Of a stretch of DNA of 64,000 nucleotides, positions 24,501 through 37,700 are shown piece after piece. Location of the stretch: assembly GCA_037957365.1 (NCBI GenBank), contig JARHVA010003168.1, forward strand, positions 726,001 to 790,000, in the 5' to 3' direction. Source of the stretch: Torreya grandis. Lineage: Eukaryota > Streptophyta > Pinopsida > Cupressales > Taxaceae. Made by a program: the position numbers and the translations under genes. The stretch's first letter is position 1. Each line of letters opens with the position of its first letter. Below the pieces are notes generated by a model. The model worked only from the letters and a program-made list of their open reading frames with translations. It ran no database searches and was not told the DNA's origin.

Positions 24501-24848
24501 AACATTGTGTCAAGACCTCATACAAAACTCAAAAACTGCTAAGCCATGCTCATAATATGATAAAGCTCCACAAAACTAGTGCTCAATAATATGATTACCT
24601 TGTATCTTGATCTTAAACTTGACATGTAATCAACTTTATAATAATTTCTAGGTTTCCTTAAAATTATCTCTCAATAGAGATAAAATAGGTTTCCTTCAAA
24701 TTTTCTCTTGTCATAAGACTCTGTATCACATACCACTTCACCATACATGATATCAACTTTTAACATCAACATTAATGACATCCATATTAACCTTGACATC
24801 AATGAAAACATTTTATGCCACAAAACCAACAATTTTTTTTTTCCAATA
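21554..24848 (-). mobile_element. 3' LTR of inner element B
   Basis: About 3.3 kb. It starts TGTTTAAAGTGCATATACTA and ends at CCAATA (24848), matching 27671-30995 in order and length, and 4905-8033 in copy A. The GCACCAACCCC, TTAGGCCTATTAGACC and TTAGGGTTTTAAAGAGGG landmarks are all present. Confidence 0.85.
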
Positions 24849-25300
24849 ATCTCCCCATATATCATTGATGGAAAACACTTAAACAAAGTTGATCATTCTC
24901 ATCTCCCTAAGCTAGATCTCTTTAGACTTACCTTTCTCCCAAACTAGAACTCTTTTTGCCTTTGACGTTAATGACAAAGGGTCATGTCTTGAGAACTATC
25001 TAATCCTTAGACCTATAAAAACACACATTTTAACTCCAAAAAATATCATTATCTTTCTTTTTGCCAACAACTTAACCTAGATCAAGCTTACAACTAACTG
25101 ACTTCATAAACCTATTGATATTTTAGACAAAATCATGAATGTGACTTGGTTTGATCAAGTCATCATATAAATTATTTGTAACACACCTCTTATAATAAAA
25201 TCTACAATAGACTATTGACTAAACTTTAGAGTTTAAAAAAGAATTAAAATCTCCCCCTAAGACCAAGAATCCTTCATGCTTTTACTCACTAGTTGATTGC
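24849..25300 (-). other. Purine-tract spacer of inner element B
   Basis: On the minus strand this holds several G-rich purine tracts (RCs of ATCTCCCC at 24850, CCTTTGACG near 24959, TCTCCCCCTAAG at about 25252). The same arrangement follows pol in the outer element (31500-31791). The tract next to the LTR is the likely polypurine primer. No coding sequence. Confidence 0.65.
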
Positions 25301-25559
25301 CTCCATGAAGCCTAATAGAGTCACCTCTTCTTTCTTGGGTAATAAAGAAACATAAACTCAAGAGATTCCTAGATCTCCATGTCTTTACTAGACTAAACTT
25401 CCATCATGATCATTTTAGGCTTGAATTTTTTAATCTCTATTTGAATAAAATTTTAACTTGGTATATTTGTCTTGACTTCTTCATCTACAATTTGAGCTGA
25501 TAGGGAGAATTATTGGCACTCCTTTACATCTGAACTATGTTTTGCAATGGAAATTAGTC

Positions 25560-25785
25560 CACTTGTACTTTCATATTGGTAATCATTCACCTTAGCTACC
25601 TTTGGTCTGTATTCACTATTTTGTCTTCTTTCTTACACTCTAGGGGCATCAATCTTCTTATTTTGACTTGAGAATCCATGCTTACAAAAATTTATAATAT
25701 AACCAAATTTTTGGCAATTGAAACACACTATTATTCTTGATGGAAACACACTATTACCAATACCTCTTGACTAATTATTATCCTC

Positions 25786-25862
<77 letters not shown>

Positions 25863-27604
25863 TTCTTATAAGGTCATCTAAAATGCCTTGCTTTATGACC
25901 AAATTGGTTACATGAATAATAAGAACCATTGAAAGGATTAGCAAAATTTATATTATTAGGTTGACTAATATGATTAGTCTTAATTTTTATAACATCATCA
26001 TTCCTCTATTGACCATTTTCCTTCTTGATCATCTTATCATTCTTCTTTTGGTCTCCATTAAAACCAAGCCCTATTTTGTCATTAGCATTTTTTTGACTAC
26101 TCAGGATGTTATCTAGATCATTGGTACTCTTTTCAAACATCACAAATGACATTATCTTACTTGACACATGATTAAAATTAGATCTCAAGGAATATACTTC
26201 AGTTAAATGCCTTTCATATTATTCTTCTTTACCCTTTAGGCTTATAGTCACAATCTCAATTTGAGTATCTACTTGTTTGACTATTCCCTCTTGTTCCTTA
26301 GAGTTGTTGCTTAGTCTAAATTCAAACAAATTGATTTTCTCCTAAAATTATTTGATAAGAGACCTCATAACTTTACTATTATTAGTCACCATATTCAATT
26401 ATTCTAGAGCATTCATCAGCTTAGCCTTAAGGTCCATCTCATTTTTTTCTTCATCTAAATCACCAATAGTACCTCTAAACCACATGGACTCTTCTTGATT
26501 TGAACAATTTACTTCCTCAGCCATGAAGAGAACTTTATTGGAATCATGACCATCACCTTCATGTTCAATCTTATAATAACTTATCTCACTCTCATCAGAT
26601 GATTTGTAGTCTTCCTTGGTATAAAAGCTTCATTTACTCTTGAAAAACTTCTTCTTATCATCATAATTTATAAAAAAATTCTTTCTCTTATTAGATCTAT
26701 AGGACTTCTTATAATAATCATGACCTTTATCATGATCCTCATCATCCTTTGCCTAATGATTATGAGGGAATTTTTTAGAAAAGTATCCAATCTCTCCATA
26801 ATTGAAGCATTTAAAGGGAAACTTACCCTTGTATTTACCTAAACCTATTTTCAATTTTATTTCAAACATGGCTATCAAATTATCATCATCAATATTAGAA
26901 TCATCATTATCTTTTAACTTATTACCTTGTGTCTTATTTTCCTTTCTATTAATTTATACCTTGAATACAATTTCCTTCTTTGTAGGTCTTCCTTCACTTG
27001 TCCTCATCTCATAGGCTATTAGGGTGTTGTGAACTCCATCCATATCTATCTTGTCTAAATCTTACATCTATTCAATAGTAGAAAATTTAGAATCAAACTT
27101 AGTAGTTAGAGATCTCAAAAAAATTTGAACAACAATAGATTCTTTTAATTCTTCACATAGGCCTCTTATGATGTTGACCACTTCATCAACCCTCAACAAT
27201 TAGGTTGCAATGGTCTCATCTTCACTCATCTTTAGGATCTCAAAATATCTTCTATGGGTTTGTAACTTTACCAACTTGATCTTATAGTCTCCCTAATGGA
27301 TATTCTTCAACGTTTCCTAAATTTATTTAGAAGACATATAGTGCATTACCTTCAAAAGTTTTTCCTCTAATAGGCCACACATAATACCATTCATTACTTT
27401 TGAATTATTGTCATTAGCCTTCTTACATGTTGCATCTATATGGGGAATAGAGGATGAAGTATATCCATTCCAAAATAATTTCCAACGATCATGACATTGA
27501 TACATAAAATATTTTCTCATCCTGACACTCCAAAAAGCATAATTATATTACTTGAACAATGGAGCCTTACTTTTAGAAAAACCACCTTGTGTTTGACTAG
27601 CCAT
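25560..27604 (-). pseudogene. Complete but decayed Copia gag of inner element B
   Basis: Minus strand from ATG at 27604: MASQTQGGFSKSKAPLF, then YNYAFWSVRMRKYFM of the N-terminal gag domain; LQTHRRYFEILKMSEDETIA near 27240; RVDEVVNIIRGLCEELKESI near 27170; zinc-knuckle relic FKCFNYGEIGYFSKKF near 26820; acidic part with LFMAEEVNCSNQEES near 26510; coiled coil to about 26000; and two further knuckle relics, YSCNQFGHKARHFR near 25900 and VCFNCQKFGYIINFCKH near 25700. Three knuckles and the overall order match a full gag of this Copia lineage. Stops and shifts are frequent. A (TA)36 tract interrupts it. No protease motif follows. Confidence 0.82.
25787..25858. repeat. (TA)36 microsatellite
   Basis: 72 bases of uninterrupted TA lie inside the gag between two zinc-knuckle relics. 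Copy A has no expansion at the homologous place (near 9121), so it arose after the copies diverged. Confidence 0.98.
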
Positions 27605-27653
27605 CTTCGCTTGCTTAAGTTATCCTTTAGGATATTAGGCCTCTTTAAAAGGA

Positions 27654-27668
27654 CCTGATCTGATACCA
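27654..27668 (-). other. Primer-binding site of inner element B
   Basis: The minus strand reads TGGTATCAGATCAGG, an initiator-tRNA-Met type PBS two bases from the LTR start at 27671. It shows that the inner element runs opposite to the outer one. Confidence 0.85.
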
Positions 27669-27670
27669 AA

Positions 27671-30600
27671 TGTTATAATTATATATACTGAGAGTGGGTG
27701 GGGGGGGTTAGTTATTTACATTAAAACAATCATTCAATTTCACTTATCATCCATGAAGAATTTATTCACATACATACATTAACCAATGTATAAATAAGCA
27801 TCTACAAAAGAATTTAACATAAGAAAATAAGTGATATGTGGGAAAAACTCAAGGGAAATAAAACACAATGAAACATATTTTGGAATACAATACTATAAGT
27901 AATGAATCAATATTTAGTGAGGCACCAACCCCATAAGGAATACCAACCTCTCATTAGTCAAACAACAACTCAACTAGTCATTTAACAAGCACCAACCCCC
28001 TAGGTAACTCATAACAAAACCAGTTACTTAGAATATTTGATAACCTTTTGAATCTTGTTTCTCACTCAATTGATTATTATTCCGTTCTTTTTCTCTTCAC
28101 ACTCTTTGTCTCTCTTAAATAACCTATTAGGCCTCTTCACTCAACTAGCCCTTTTCTTGGGAAAATTAGGTAATATGACCTTAATAATATTCCTTATAAT
28201 CACTATTATATATTAATGACATTATAAAAATACATCTCTAATGGTATTTTATCCCTCTACTTGGTTTACAAACTTTTATTTCATTCTCTCATTTCCTCAA
28301 TATTCTAACTTGTCAAATTAGGCCTATTAGACCTTGTTTTTATACTTGACTCTTGCTCTCACCCACCTTGGTCAGCCAAACAATTATGAATAATTGTATA
28401 AACCTTGAAACATATCATAAAACATGTTTCAAAATTGAAACACTCACTACATATGTTGGTTACCACTCATAAATACAAAAACCACCATTAGGCCTAATAG
28501 AGAACTAATGTAATTTGGCCTTCTCAAAGCACACGTTTCATCTTGACCACCTTAAAACATATTAAGATTACATAAATAGATAAAAAATTACACATGATTA
28601 AATTATACCCTTTATAATCTCACCTTAGGTACCCAACACCGTTTATCTTATTTCACTCCTTGAACCACACCATTAGGCCTACTCACAATTAGCCCTTCTC
28701 ACTGCCAAAAAGTCTATCTTAAATATTTGAAGAATACACTCAATTTTTCCACATAACCATATTAAAAAATAATATTGATAGATAATAAATTATCTTAGGA
28801 TAATAAATAGGTACATTATATTTCACAACACAAGGCAAAATATCTTAAATTGATCTTTTCCATATGCTCACTTAGAACTTGCAAACAAACTTCAAAACTC
28901 AGTTAGGAATATTTAACTTTTCACACCTTAATAAAAATTTATAATGAATAAAAATGTATTAAAATAAACCTATGAGACCTATATAACAAATTAATATTAA
29001 TTTTAATCTTCAATTATGGGAATAATTACTCATGAACACCAATCTCACTTACATACAAAAAACTACCTATAGATCCAAAAACACAGTCATGAAAACCAAG
29101 ACTTAGAACACTTGTGTGAAATTTTTTATGAAACTAAAATGGATTTAGATGATACCTAAACATAATTAAATAATATTTAAACAAATATATTAAAATTTTA
29201 AATATCAATATTTAGTTTTATAGATCAATCTCATGTCTTCACCCTACACAAACCTCATTGTGTTAGATATGTCACTTTGAGAGTAAATTTATGATTGAAT
29301 ATGAGAAAATAAAAATATTATATTAAAATTTTATATGTGATATATGTATTTAAAAATAACCCCATGTATTTGGATCCATTCATAATCCACTTCAATCCAT
29401 CCCTAATCTTTTTCTAACTCTTCCTAGTTTTCTCACTATCTTCCTCATTAAGCCTTTTAGTGATAGGCCAAATTCCATGAATATTTTAACATATTTTAAG
29501 TATATAAAATAATAATAAAATTATATTATAATAAAATAAAAGTATCATAAATTATACTCCATTAATTTCCATTCTTTGACCTAGTCAACCCTACCTACTA
29601 CATCAAAAATCCAAGAAATAAGGGGTTTCCTGTAGCTTCCACTCACTCTTCTGATAGACCAATGCCACTAGAGGTACCTATGAAGATTTTTATACAAGTT
29701 AAAATAATAATAATAATAGGTATAAAAAACCATTATGATAAATTTTAAACCATATCTTCCATATCAGGTCATTATTAGGGTTTTAGAGAGGGTTTAGACT
29801 ATCTTTCATTATTAACAATCATTCATAAAGCTTAGGCCCTCAACCCAGAAACAAATGTTAGGAACTTTAAGATATTAAAATTACATAAATATCATGAACT
29901 TATTATATCCTCATGCTAAGTTTACATGTGTAAATGATAATAATAAATTCGTTAAATGAGTCTACAATACCTCATTTTATGTACATAAAAAACTTCAGAA
30001 CCACATTTTCATGCATTCTCCTTTAGTCTATGACCTCAAACTTGGTAAAAATACTTAAAAAAACCTTTCACACCTATAAAAATTCTCATGATCTCTATCA
30101 CCTTGTAAAATGAACTTGACCCCTCATTAGACAACACTAGGTCTCTTTACACATTAGGGCTTAAATTGTCAATCACACTTAGACCTTAAATACACCTTGA
30201 AACCACTTGTACTAATATGAACACTTTATAATAATGTCATATGACCTCATACCATGATTAAACACTAATACACATCTTCTTAAAATCCTTAGTCTACTTA
30301 CCTCACAATGCTACCAAGCCTATCCTTCTCACTAGATCTCTTCATGCAATTATTAAGCCTAAAAATTGATCTTGAAACTCTTCTAAAGGATTATTTTCAT
30401 TATTATCATGATTAAAAAAATTTATACATTATATAATTCTTGTAATAACATAATTTACCAAGATTCACTATGCTTCATTTATACACCTTCTCATAGGGGT
30501 AGACTAGGCTTCTCAATACACCCAGTACTCAAAGATTTGAACTAAAACAAGATAACACTCAATGATATCAACCAAAAACATTCTTAAATTAGTATTATAT

Positions 30601-30995
30601 TAGTAAAATACTACTCTCAATATGATAATGATATTTTCACACCACAAAATTGTGATAATACCTCATATATAACTCAAAATTTGCTAAGCCATACTCATGA
30701 TTTGACAATGCTCCTCAAAACTAGTGCTTAACAATATGCTTACCTTGTATCTTGATCTTGACCTTGACATTTCATAAAACTTAGAAGAATTACCAAGTTT
30801 CCTTTAAATTCTATCTCAAAAAATATACATTAGGTTTCCTTTAAATTTTCTCTTGTCATAAGACTCCTTGTCACATACCCCTTTACCATGCATGATATCA
30901 GCGTTTGAATTTGACATTAATGACATCCATATTGACCTTGACATAAATGATAAAATTTTATGCCATAACACCAAAAATAGGAACACACTTAAATA
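27671..30995 (-). mobile_element. 5' LTR of inner element B
   Basis: About 3.3 kb, starting TGTTATAATTATATATACTG next to the PBS and ending near CTTAAATA at 30995, a decayed form of the CTCAACA-type end. It is followed by GAGTA and the resumed RNase H of the outer element. The two inner LTRs differ visibly by substitutions and small gaps, so the insertion is old. Confidence 0.85.
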
Positions 30996-31000
30996 GAGTA
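30996..31000. repeat. Right target-site duplication of inner element B (GAGTA)
   Basis: GAGTA is identical to the pentamer left of the inner LTR in copy A (4900-4904) and one base different from that in copy B (21549-21553). Confidence 0.75.
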
Positions 31001-31500
31001 TGGATTGTGGTATCCAAGAAGTAAGGAGTTCAATTTGATAGCCTATACAGATGTAAATTGGGTAGGAAGTATAAATGATAAAAAGAGTATCGGTGGATAA
31101 TATTTATTATTAGGTGGGTACCTAGTTTCATGGATAAGCAAGAAGTAACCATTAGTATCATTATCTATTTATGAGGCTAAGTACATTATAGTATCTTTAT
31201 ATTTCACTTAGGTCTTATGAATGGGACATACCCTAAAAGACTACAAGGTGGAGTATGTTAGTCTTATCCCTATCTATTATGACAATATAAGTTCTATAAG
31301 AATCTCAAAGAACCTTGTCATGCACTCAAAGACCAAACACATTCCCATAAAGTGTCTTTTATAAGAGATCAGGTAAGTGAACAAATTTTCATACTTGAAT
31401 ATGATTCTACATAGGATCAAATTGTAGATATCTTGACCAAACCACTTCCAAAGGTAACATTTAAACAGCTAAGATAGGAATTAGGTGTAATTATTGCCCC
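31001..31500 (+). pseudogene. Copia RNase H, remainder of outer composite B
   Basis: It resumes the RNase H split at 21553: TDVNWVGSINDKKSIGG near 31050, GGYLVSWISKK near 31115, EAKYI near 31175, IPIYYDNISS near 31270, KNLVMHSKTKHIPIK near 31310, and the terminal ISWPNHFQ block (normally a TKPLP end) near 31430. This is the expected C-terminal end of Copia polyprotein. It contains stops and at least one frameshift. Confidence 0.85.
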
Positions 31501-31791
31501 TAAAAATCATCAAAGAAGACAAAGTACTTAGGGGGAGATAATCAAGTTTATTAGTTCCAAGAATAGGTTATTTTTTATAATAATATATGCATAGATATAT
31601 GGGGGAGCATGTTTGTATTGTGTTTCATAAATTCATAATCTTGTGTTGAGTATTTTAGTTGCAAGGAGTGTGATCCAAGGAGTTTCAGACATCACATTGT
31701 CATTTATGTCAAAGGGGGAGAAATATCAGAATGTGGAGATAAGAATGATTAGTTTTTAGTATGTTTTTTCATCAATGACAAAGGGGGATAT
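31501..31791 (+). other. Post-pol spacer with four purine tracts
   Basis: AGGGGGAGATAA (near 31529), TGGGGGAGCATG (near 31600), CAAAGGGGGAGAAA (near 31712) and CAAAGGGGGATA (31780-31790). The last directly precedes the LTR and is the likely plus-strand primer. The third is a near duplicate of its context (CATTTATGTCAAAGG versus CATCAATGACAAAGG). Confidence 0.75.
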
Positions 31792-34738
31792 TGTTGAGAA
31801 TTGTTTTCACTGGTGAGGTTTGGCATTAATGTTGTCATTGATGTCAAAAGTTCTTGAGAAGGTCTTCATGAGGACTTTGATGAGTGTAGCTATGAGAGAG
31901 TATATTGATGAATATTGAAATTATTCTAAGAGTATAATATATGATTGGTATATGTTATTATTAATTCATGAGTGATGTTAAGGTCAACATGGAAGGTCTT
32001 TGTTGTCAAATTTATCAAGTGCTTAAGCCTTGTAGTATTTGGATAAGGTATGTGCATAAAATACCTAGTCTTATGCATGAAGGAACATGATGGCTTGGTG
32101 AAATGAGTGCACAAAAGTATGAGTTTTTGTATGAGGTTAATTGATCATGTGAGTAAGGTGTATAAACACTCATAATAGTCTCAAGGTAATCCTAAAAGGG
32201 TAGGACCTATAGATCAAGTCTTCAACTAGACCATTTCTAGATCCTTCCTAGACTAATGAGGCATCATAATATATTGTAAAGGCCTATGAAGGATGTAAAA
32301 TAGTGGTTGATCATGGTAATATTTTTTATTTAATGTATATGAGGTGTTGAGAGCTTGGACAATGGTTATAAGGTCAATTTCAAGGACTAATATGGTTTGT
32401 AGGTCAAGATCTAGAGAGCAAAAAGAGATGGTAGCCAAATGAGGCATGAGATTAATATTTCAAGATAAGAATGACATGTGAGAATTATCAGTGGTGTGAT
32501 ATAGTTTATAATATGTGTTGAACAAGTTTGAGGCCAAAGTTTGAAGGTTTAGGCTTGAAAACATGTTTTAATGTCTCTTGAGTGCACATGATGAAGAGTT
32601 GTCTACCCGAAAAGTTTTTTCAAGTGTTCATTGACACATGTAGCATCTGTATGAGGAATTAAGATATTAATTTTATATGGATAATGGAACTAGCTCAATT
32701 TTTAGGCATTATTTTTTTGAATGAGGGGTTAAGCTTTATGAATAATTGCTAATAGTGGAAGATGGTTTAAACCCTCAAAGAACCCTGATAGTGATTTGAT
32801 ATGAAAGAAGTTATTCTAAAGTGAAAATAATAGATTGGTATAGATATTTTAATGATTTTATGTTGTATTAAAATATATAATTCATATCTAGGTGTGATTG
32901 AGTTTTTAGGTGAGTGAGTGGACCCTATTGAAAAGGCCCTATTTCTTAAATATTTACTATAACAGTTAAAGTTGACCAAGTCAAAGTTACTAAATGGATG
33001 GAGGATAAAGTTTGAGACTTATGTTTTATGTCCACTAAGGTTTATTTAAAATTTATATCCCTCATTTGTGTAAATTTTTTGATCCAAGTTGACACGTCAC
33101 TAACAGGCCTAATGGTGGAAATACTGAAAAACCTAGGAAAAAGTGAGAAGATGATTAGGGATATGTTATCAATGATTAGTGATGGAACCAAATGAATGGA
33201 GGTGTTTTTAAGGAAATTTAATACATGATAATTTTTTGTGTAAGTTTTTTAATATAGTTATTATATTGAAATTTTTTCTCACAAGTTGACCTATCTAGTT
33301 CATATGAGACATTGAGATACAAGGTTGTGAGATTGGTCTGCAAGACCAATATTTGGCATTAAACCTTGTAATTATTGTATTTGAGAGTGGTTTATATATG
33401 TAAAATTACATTTTTAATATATAATTTGTTATGGTAAGTGTTATTTAAGGTGTTGAATATCATGTTATCCATGACTAGGTTTTGGAGTGTTCAGGAAGTT
33501 TTGATTGGGCTACTTGCAAAGAAGGGTTTGAGTCTTTTTGTCCTAAGTTATGAAATAGAAAGAATATGGTGATGAACCTGAGGTCATATATATTTTTTAT
33601 ATGTTATTTAATTCCATGTTTTTTTATCTAGTTTTTGGTTAGTCTCTAGTAGTTCAAGATAAACGATTTGTTTGTGTGAAGGCCTAATGTAAATAATACA
33701 AATGGAGTGCTTCAAGTGGTAATTGGAGATAAAAGGTGTCATGGACCTAATATGAGATTATAAGGAGTATATTTGAGTTTAATATGGATTTTTACTTCTA
33801 TTTATGAAGTTTTAAAGTGTTCCAATAAGATCAAAGGGTAACGAGCACTAATGAAGGCCTAATTGAATTAGGTCTCCTTAAGGCCTAAAGAAGGATTTGG
33901 TCCATTTGAGCTATGTCTGACATTATTTAATGTTTGATTAATGTTTTTGAAACTTAATACAGCCTATTGTGTGGAAAATATATGTGGTAAAGTGTGTATG
34001 TCCAACCAATAGGTGTATGATCAATATCTTAGTATAAAAATAAGTCCTAATAGGCCTAATTAACTAGTTAGAGAATGAGTGAGTTGAAGGAATGAGTGAG
34101 TTGAAGCGAAGGATATAAAACTTTGAAGAGATAAAAGAGGTATTTTAGACCATCATAAGGGTGCATAGGAACTATAATTAATATATAACAATGTTATTAT
34201 ATATTAGTATCAATGTCATTTGATGTAATCTATCTCGAAGAGACCTAGTTGAGTGATGGATCCTAGAAGGTAGTTTGAGAGGGATATAAGAGTGTAAAGA
34301 GTTGAAGAGGTTGTCATCATTATTTGGTTGAGAAACATGGTGTTGTGAAGGTGATAAAATCGATTAGTTGGTTGAGTTGGTGATGAGTCATTTAGGGGGT
34401 TGGTGCCTCCTTGTAAATTTGAGCTTGCTAAAGCTTAGCTAAGTTGGTGCTTAACTAGTTGGGGTTAGTGATCCATGTGGAGTTGGTGCTTCAATAAATT
34501 TTTCATTTTTATTATGGGACTATAGTCCATTTGTAAATATCATTTTGTTTTTTCCCTTGAGTTTTTCCCACTCAGATAAGTGTTTTATGTGTTATGCTCT
34601 TGTCTCATGCTCATATAAATAGTTATTGATGTGTTACTAATTAAATATATTGATTTTATAGTTCATTAATGATAAATTAAAATTTTAAAAGTTTTGAAGA
34701 CTGATTCACCCCCCCTCTCAGTCATTGTGCTCTTAATA
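31792..34738 (+). mobile_element. 3' LTR of outer composite B
   Basis: About 2.95 kb, starting TGTTGAGAA after the purine tract and ending TTAATA before TATAG. It is colinear with 15306-18219. Small indels and many substitutions separate the pair, so the outer insertion is also old. Confidence 0.85.
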
Positions 34739-34743
34739 TATAG
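34739..34743. repeat. Right target-site duplication TATAG of composite B
   Basis: Pairs with TATGG at 15301-15305 with one transition. Confidence 0.55.
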
Positions 34744-37700
34744 TGGCCTAAAATCCTAAATATATATGTGTGAGAAAGAGAGAGAATAATAATCTTGGAA
34801 TGGGAGTGAAGATAAGAGGTCATAATGCTCATAATTATATTTATACAATATTTAAAAATAGCCTCCATAGGTCCATCATATATCCAATCATTACCTTGAC
34901 TAGTTGATGTTATTCAATGAGAGTATGACATGGAGATAGAGTCATAGAGAATAATTTATACTTGGTTGACCCCATTAAAATAATTTACAGCCACATATTT
35001 AATTAATTACAATATCCTCATGACTATTTCAAGACATTAAAGTGATTCAATTAGTCTACCATCAGTCATTAAGTAGTTCACCATCCTTTGTGCATGTTGA
35101 CTAGACTTGGAAACTACCTTCTCCTTCATGATGACTATGAGGTGTGTCTATTTTAATTCATGATGGTATTCACAAGGTGGTAATGGCCCTATATTTACCC
35201 ACTTATCAGTCTCCCATTCCAACTTACACCTCTTCTTATTGACCCAGTAGGCTCACTTAGGCAATTAGGCTTCATGGCTTAGTGTTAGGTGTTTTGTGGC
35301 CATGAAAACTTAAATAATACCTTAATAAAATGTTAATATGTGTGTTTTAGGTTTTAATTTTTTTATATACCATGATATAGTACTTTAAAAGAAATATACA
35401 CCTACAATTTTGCCAATCTAGGTGATTATGTCACCCTCTACTTGCCTTCCTAGACTGGCTCTTTTGTATAGACTTGTAAGTGTATTTATATGATGTAAAA
35501 AGAGTGGTTATTAATTTTAATAGGTGATATATTCATAAAACTACCCTCCCCCATTATTTTCAACTCTCCATCAAGTTATTCACCTTATCTTCTACTTAAA
35601 TCCTTACAAAATTACTTTTTATGACAAGTCTGTATAGTAGTCTGTATAATCTAGTACTATGAACATGACCTCTTTTGAGTTTAATATGATATCCAAGTGT
35701 CTTAAAGATAAATTTATGGAAATTAAGTGAATTTATCTCCACTTTTCCTTTATTAAGTATTAATTAGGTTTTAAGAAGTATTTTTGATGCCTACCATCTT
35801 AATGATGGTTCATAAAGTACAGGCTTCCAATCCAAAACCTATGGCCATGAATGTTGAGAATAGAGACCCTTATAAAAACCATGAACTAATATTGGTCCCA
35901 TTAAACTTGTATGGTGATTATTGAGTGTAAGCTAGAAAAATTACATTCTTTTTCAAGATTTTTAAGCATGGTTATAGTCTTAGTGATGGTTCATAGATAT
36001 GGGTTATTTAATCCAAATCCTTCCTTAATGGAGAGTGAGTGTATAGGGGTTTATAAATACTCCTAATATAAATAAATATAAGTCCTTATTTCATGAAATA
36101 TGTGAGTGTTAAAATTGGCAACTTGACATGGCTACTTATGATAGTGGAAATCAGGAGGGTGATAAGACCAAAATGGGATATCTCTTTACATTCCCCTACT
36201 TCAAACAACTCCTTCAAGGTTTTAAACACCATTTTAATATTTCTCATGATCTAAATTATTATTAGGGGGTTTGGTTATGCCACTAAGATGGGGGTGGTGT
36301 CTAGAGGGATTAATATTGGCTTTAGGCCTAATAGGCCTAAACTAAGCTTTAGGACTCCAAGTCTCCTAAAAGTGAGTTTATGGCCTTAAAATCATCATAT
36401 AAACTTTAATTATTTTATTCCCATCCCTTTTAACTTATTTCCAACCATCTAGACCATCATATTTTCCCTCTCTTCTCATAAATATTTCTTGAGTATGATT
36501 GTTACTACCATGCCTAAGTGTTAATGTCTTGAGTATCCTTCTCTCCCATCCTACATAATGTTGATGGGTTGAAAATCATGTAATATTATATTATATGCTA
36601 AAAAAATCCTTAGGATCATGTCTTTAGTAACTCTATCCTCTATATACCCTCATCTCTGTACTTAAGGTTTATTAGTAGTTAGGTATGTGTAACCCTGGTG
36701 GCTGGTTTAGTGTTATACTTGATCATGTTAAGGTTATAATCATCATTAAGACTTTACTATTCCTTTCTCACTTACCCATTACATTTCTTCAAACCCTTAA
36801 ACAACCTAAAAACATATATAAGTCTTCAATCCTAATGATCAGACATGTACATATTAGTGTTAGGATTGATTAGGCCATTAAGCCCTTTCTTTCTTAAACC
36901 TGAGACTATTATCACTTTAAAACCCTTAATGAATTATTAATTATTTCTCAAGTTATCTCAATTGTCATACAACCTTCACATATGCAAAAGTCATTAGTTA
37001 CTATGAATAAGCTTGTACATGTGACTTTTAGGCCTAATAGGCCATAAAACTCTCCTTCCATCTCAAGGACCAAAACATATTAATGGGAAACATAGAGATA
37101 ATTTTTGGAAACAAGTGGGAGAACCCTTATTCCCATTTATTCTTCACTTTAACTTCCCTGATAATGACTCTTCCTCTAGGTACCAATCTCACATTTAGAC
37201 TAAGTGTAGGTGTGGTTAGTCTCTTATCCATAACAACCTCTTCACTTATCCACACATTTCACCTCTTCTATTAAGTGTTAAATAATATTACCATGTTTTT
37301 TTTCACACCTTATCCTGCCTTAAAACACATATCAATGTTCAAATTTCTCTACACCTATAATCAGGCCTGTAGGTTGTAGTTTTAGGCCCTTGACTATGAG
37401 TGGTTATTTGAAATATGATTGATGTTTAATTGATTAATTTTATGAAATGAATGTGATAATGATATATTTTTTATCCATATAATCCTCTACAATTACTCAA
37501 TATTATCACATCATCAATGCCTCTCCAATTTTTTTCTCACAAACATATTTACATCGAAGGTTTGACTGAGACTACGTCTTAAAGGTTTAAGAATGAGTTG
37601 ATGATATTTGACTCTATTGACACTACTTTAACCATATGCATACCTATTTCATAGGTAATTATGAATTTTTAAGATTATTGAAAACCTTCCACACCCCATC

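Larger units (their letters stand above)
21554..30995 (-). mobile_element. Gag-only long-LTR Copia element, inner copy B
   Basis: A complete element on the minus strand: 5' LTR 27671-30995, PBS 27654-27668, gag 27604 to about 25560, post-pol-type purine-rich spacer about 25300-24849, 3' LTR 21554-24848. The internal region is only 2.8 kb and pol is absent, with gag joined almost directly to the sequence that in the outer element follows pol. The structure resembles the TR-GAG class of plant non-autonomous LTR retrotransposons. It would need protease, integrase and RT from a partner. Confidence 0.85.
15306..34738 (+). mobile_element. Nested Copia composite B (outer element with inner gag-only element)
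   Basis: The outer plus-strand element has LTRs at 15306-18219 and 31792-34738, PBS at 18222, a gag remnant, pol at 19070-21553 continuing at 31001-31500, and purine tracts before the 3' LTR. It totals about 19.4 kb, of which 9.4 kb (21554-30995) is the inner minus-strand element plus a duplicated pentamer. Candidate 5-bp duplications flank both levels. The outer LTRs and inner LTRs are diverged members of one LTR family, in opposite orientation. Confidence 0.85.
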
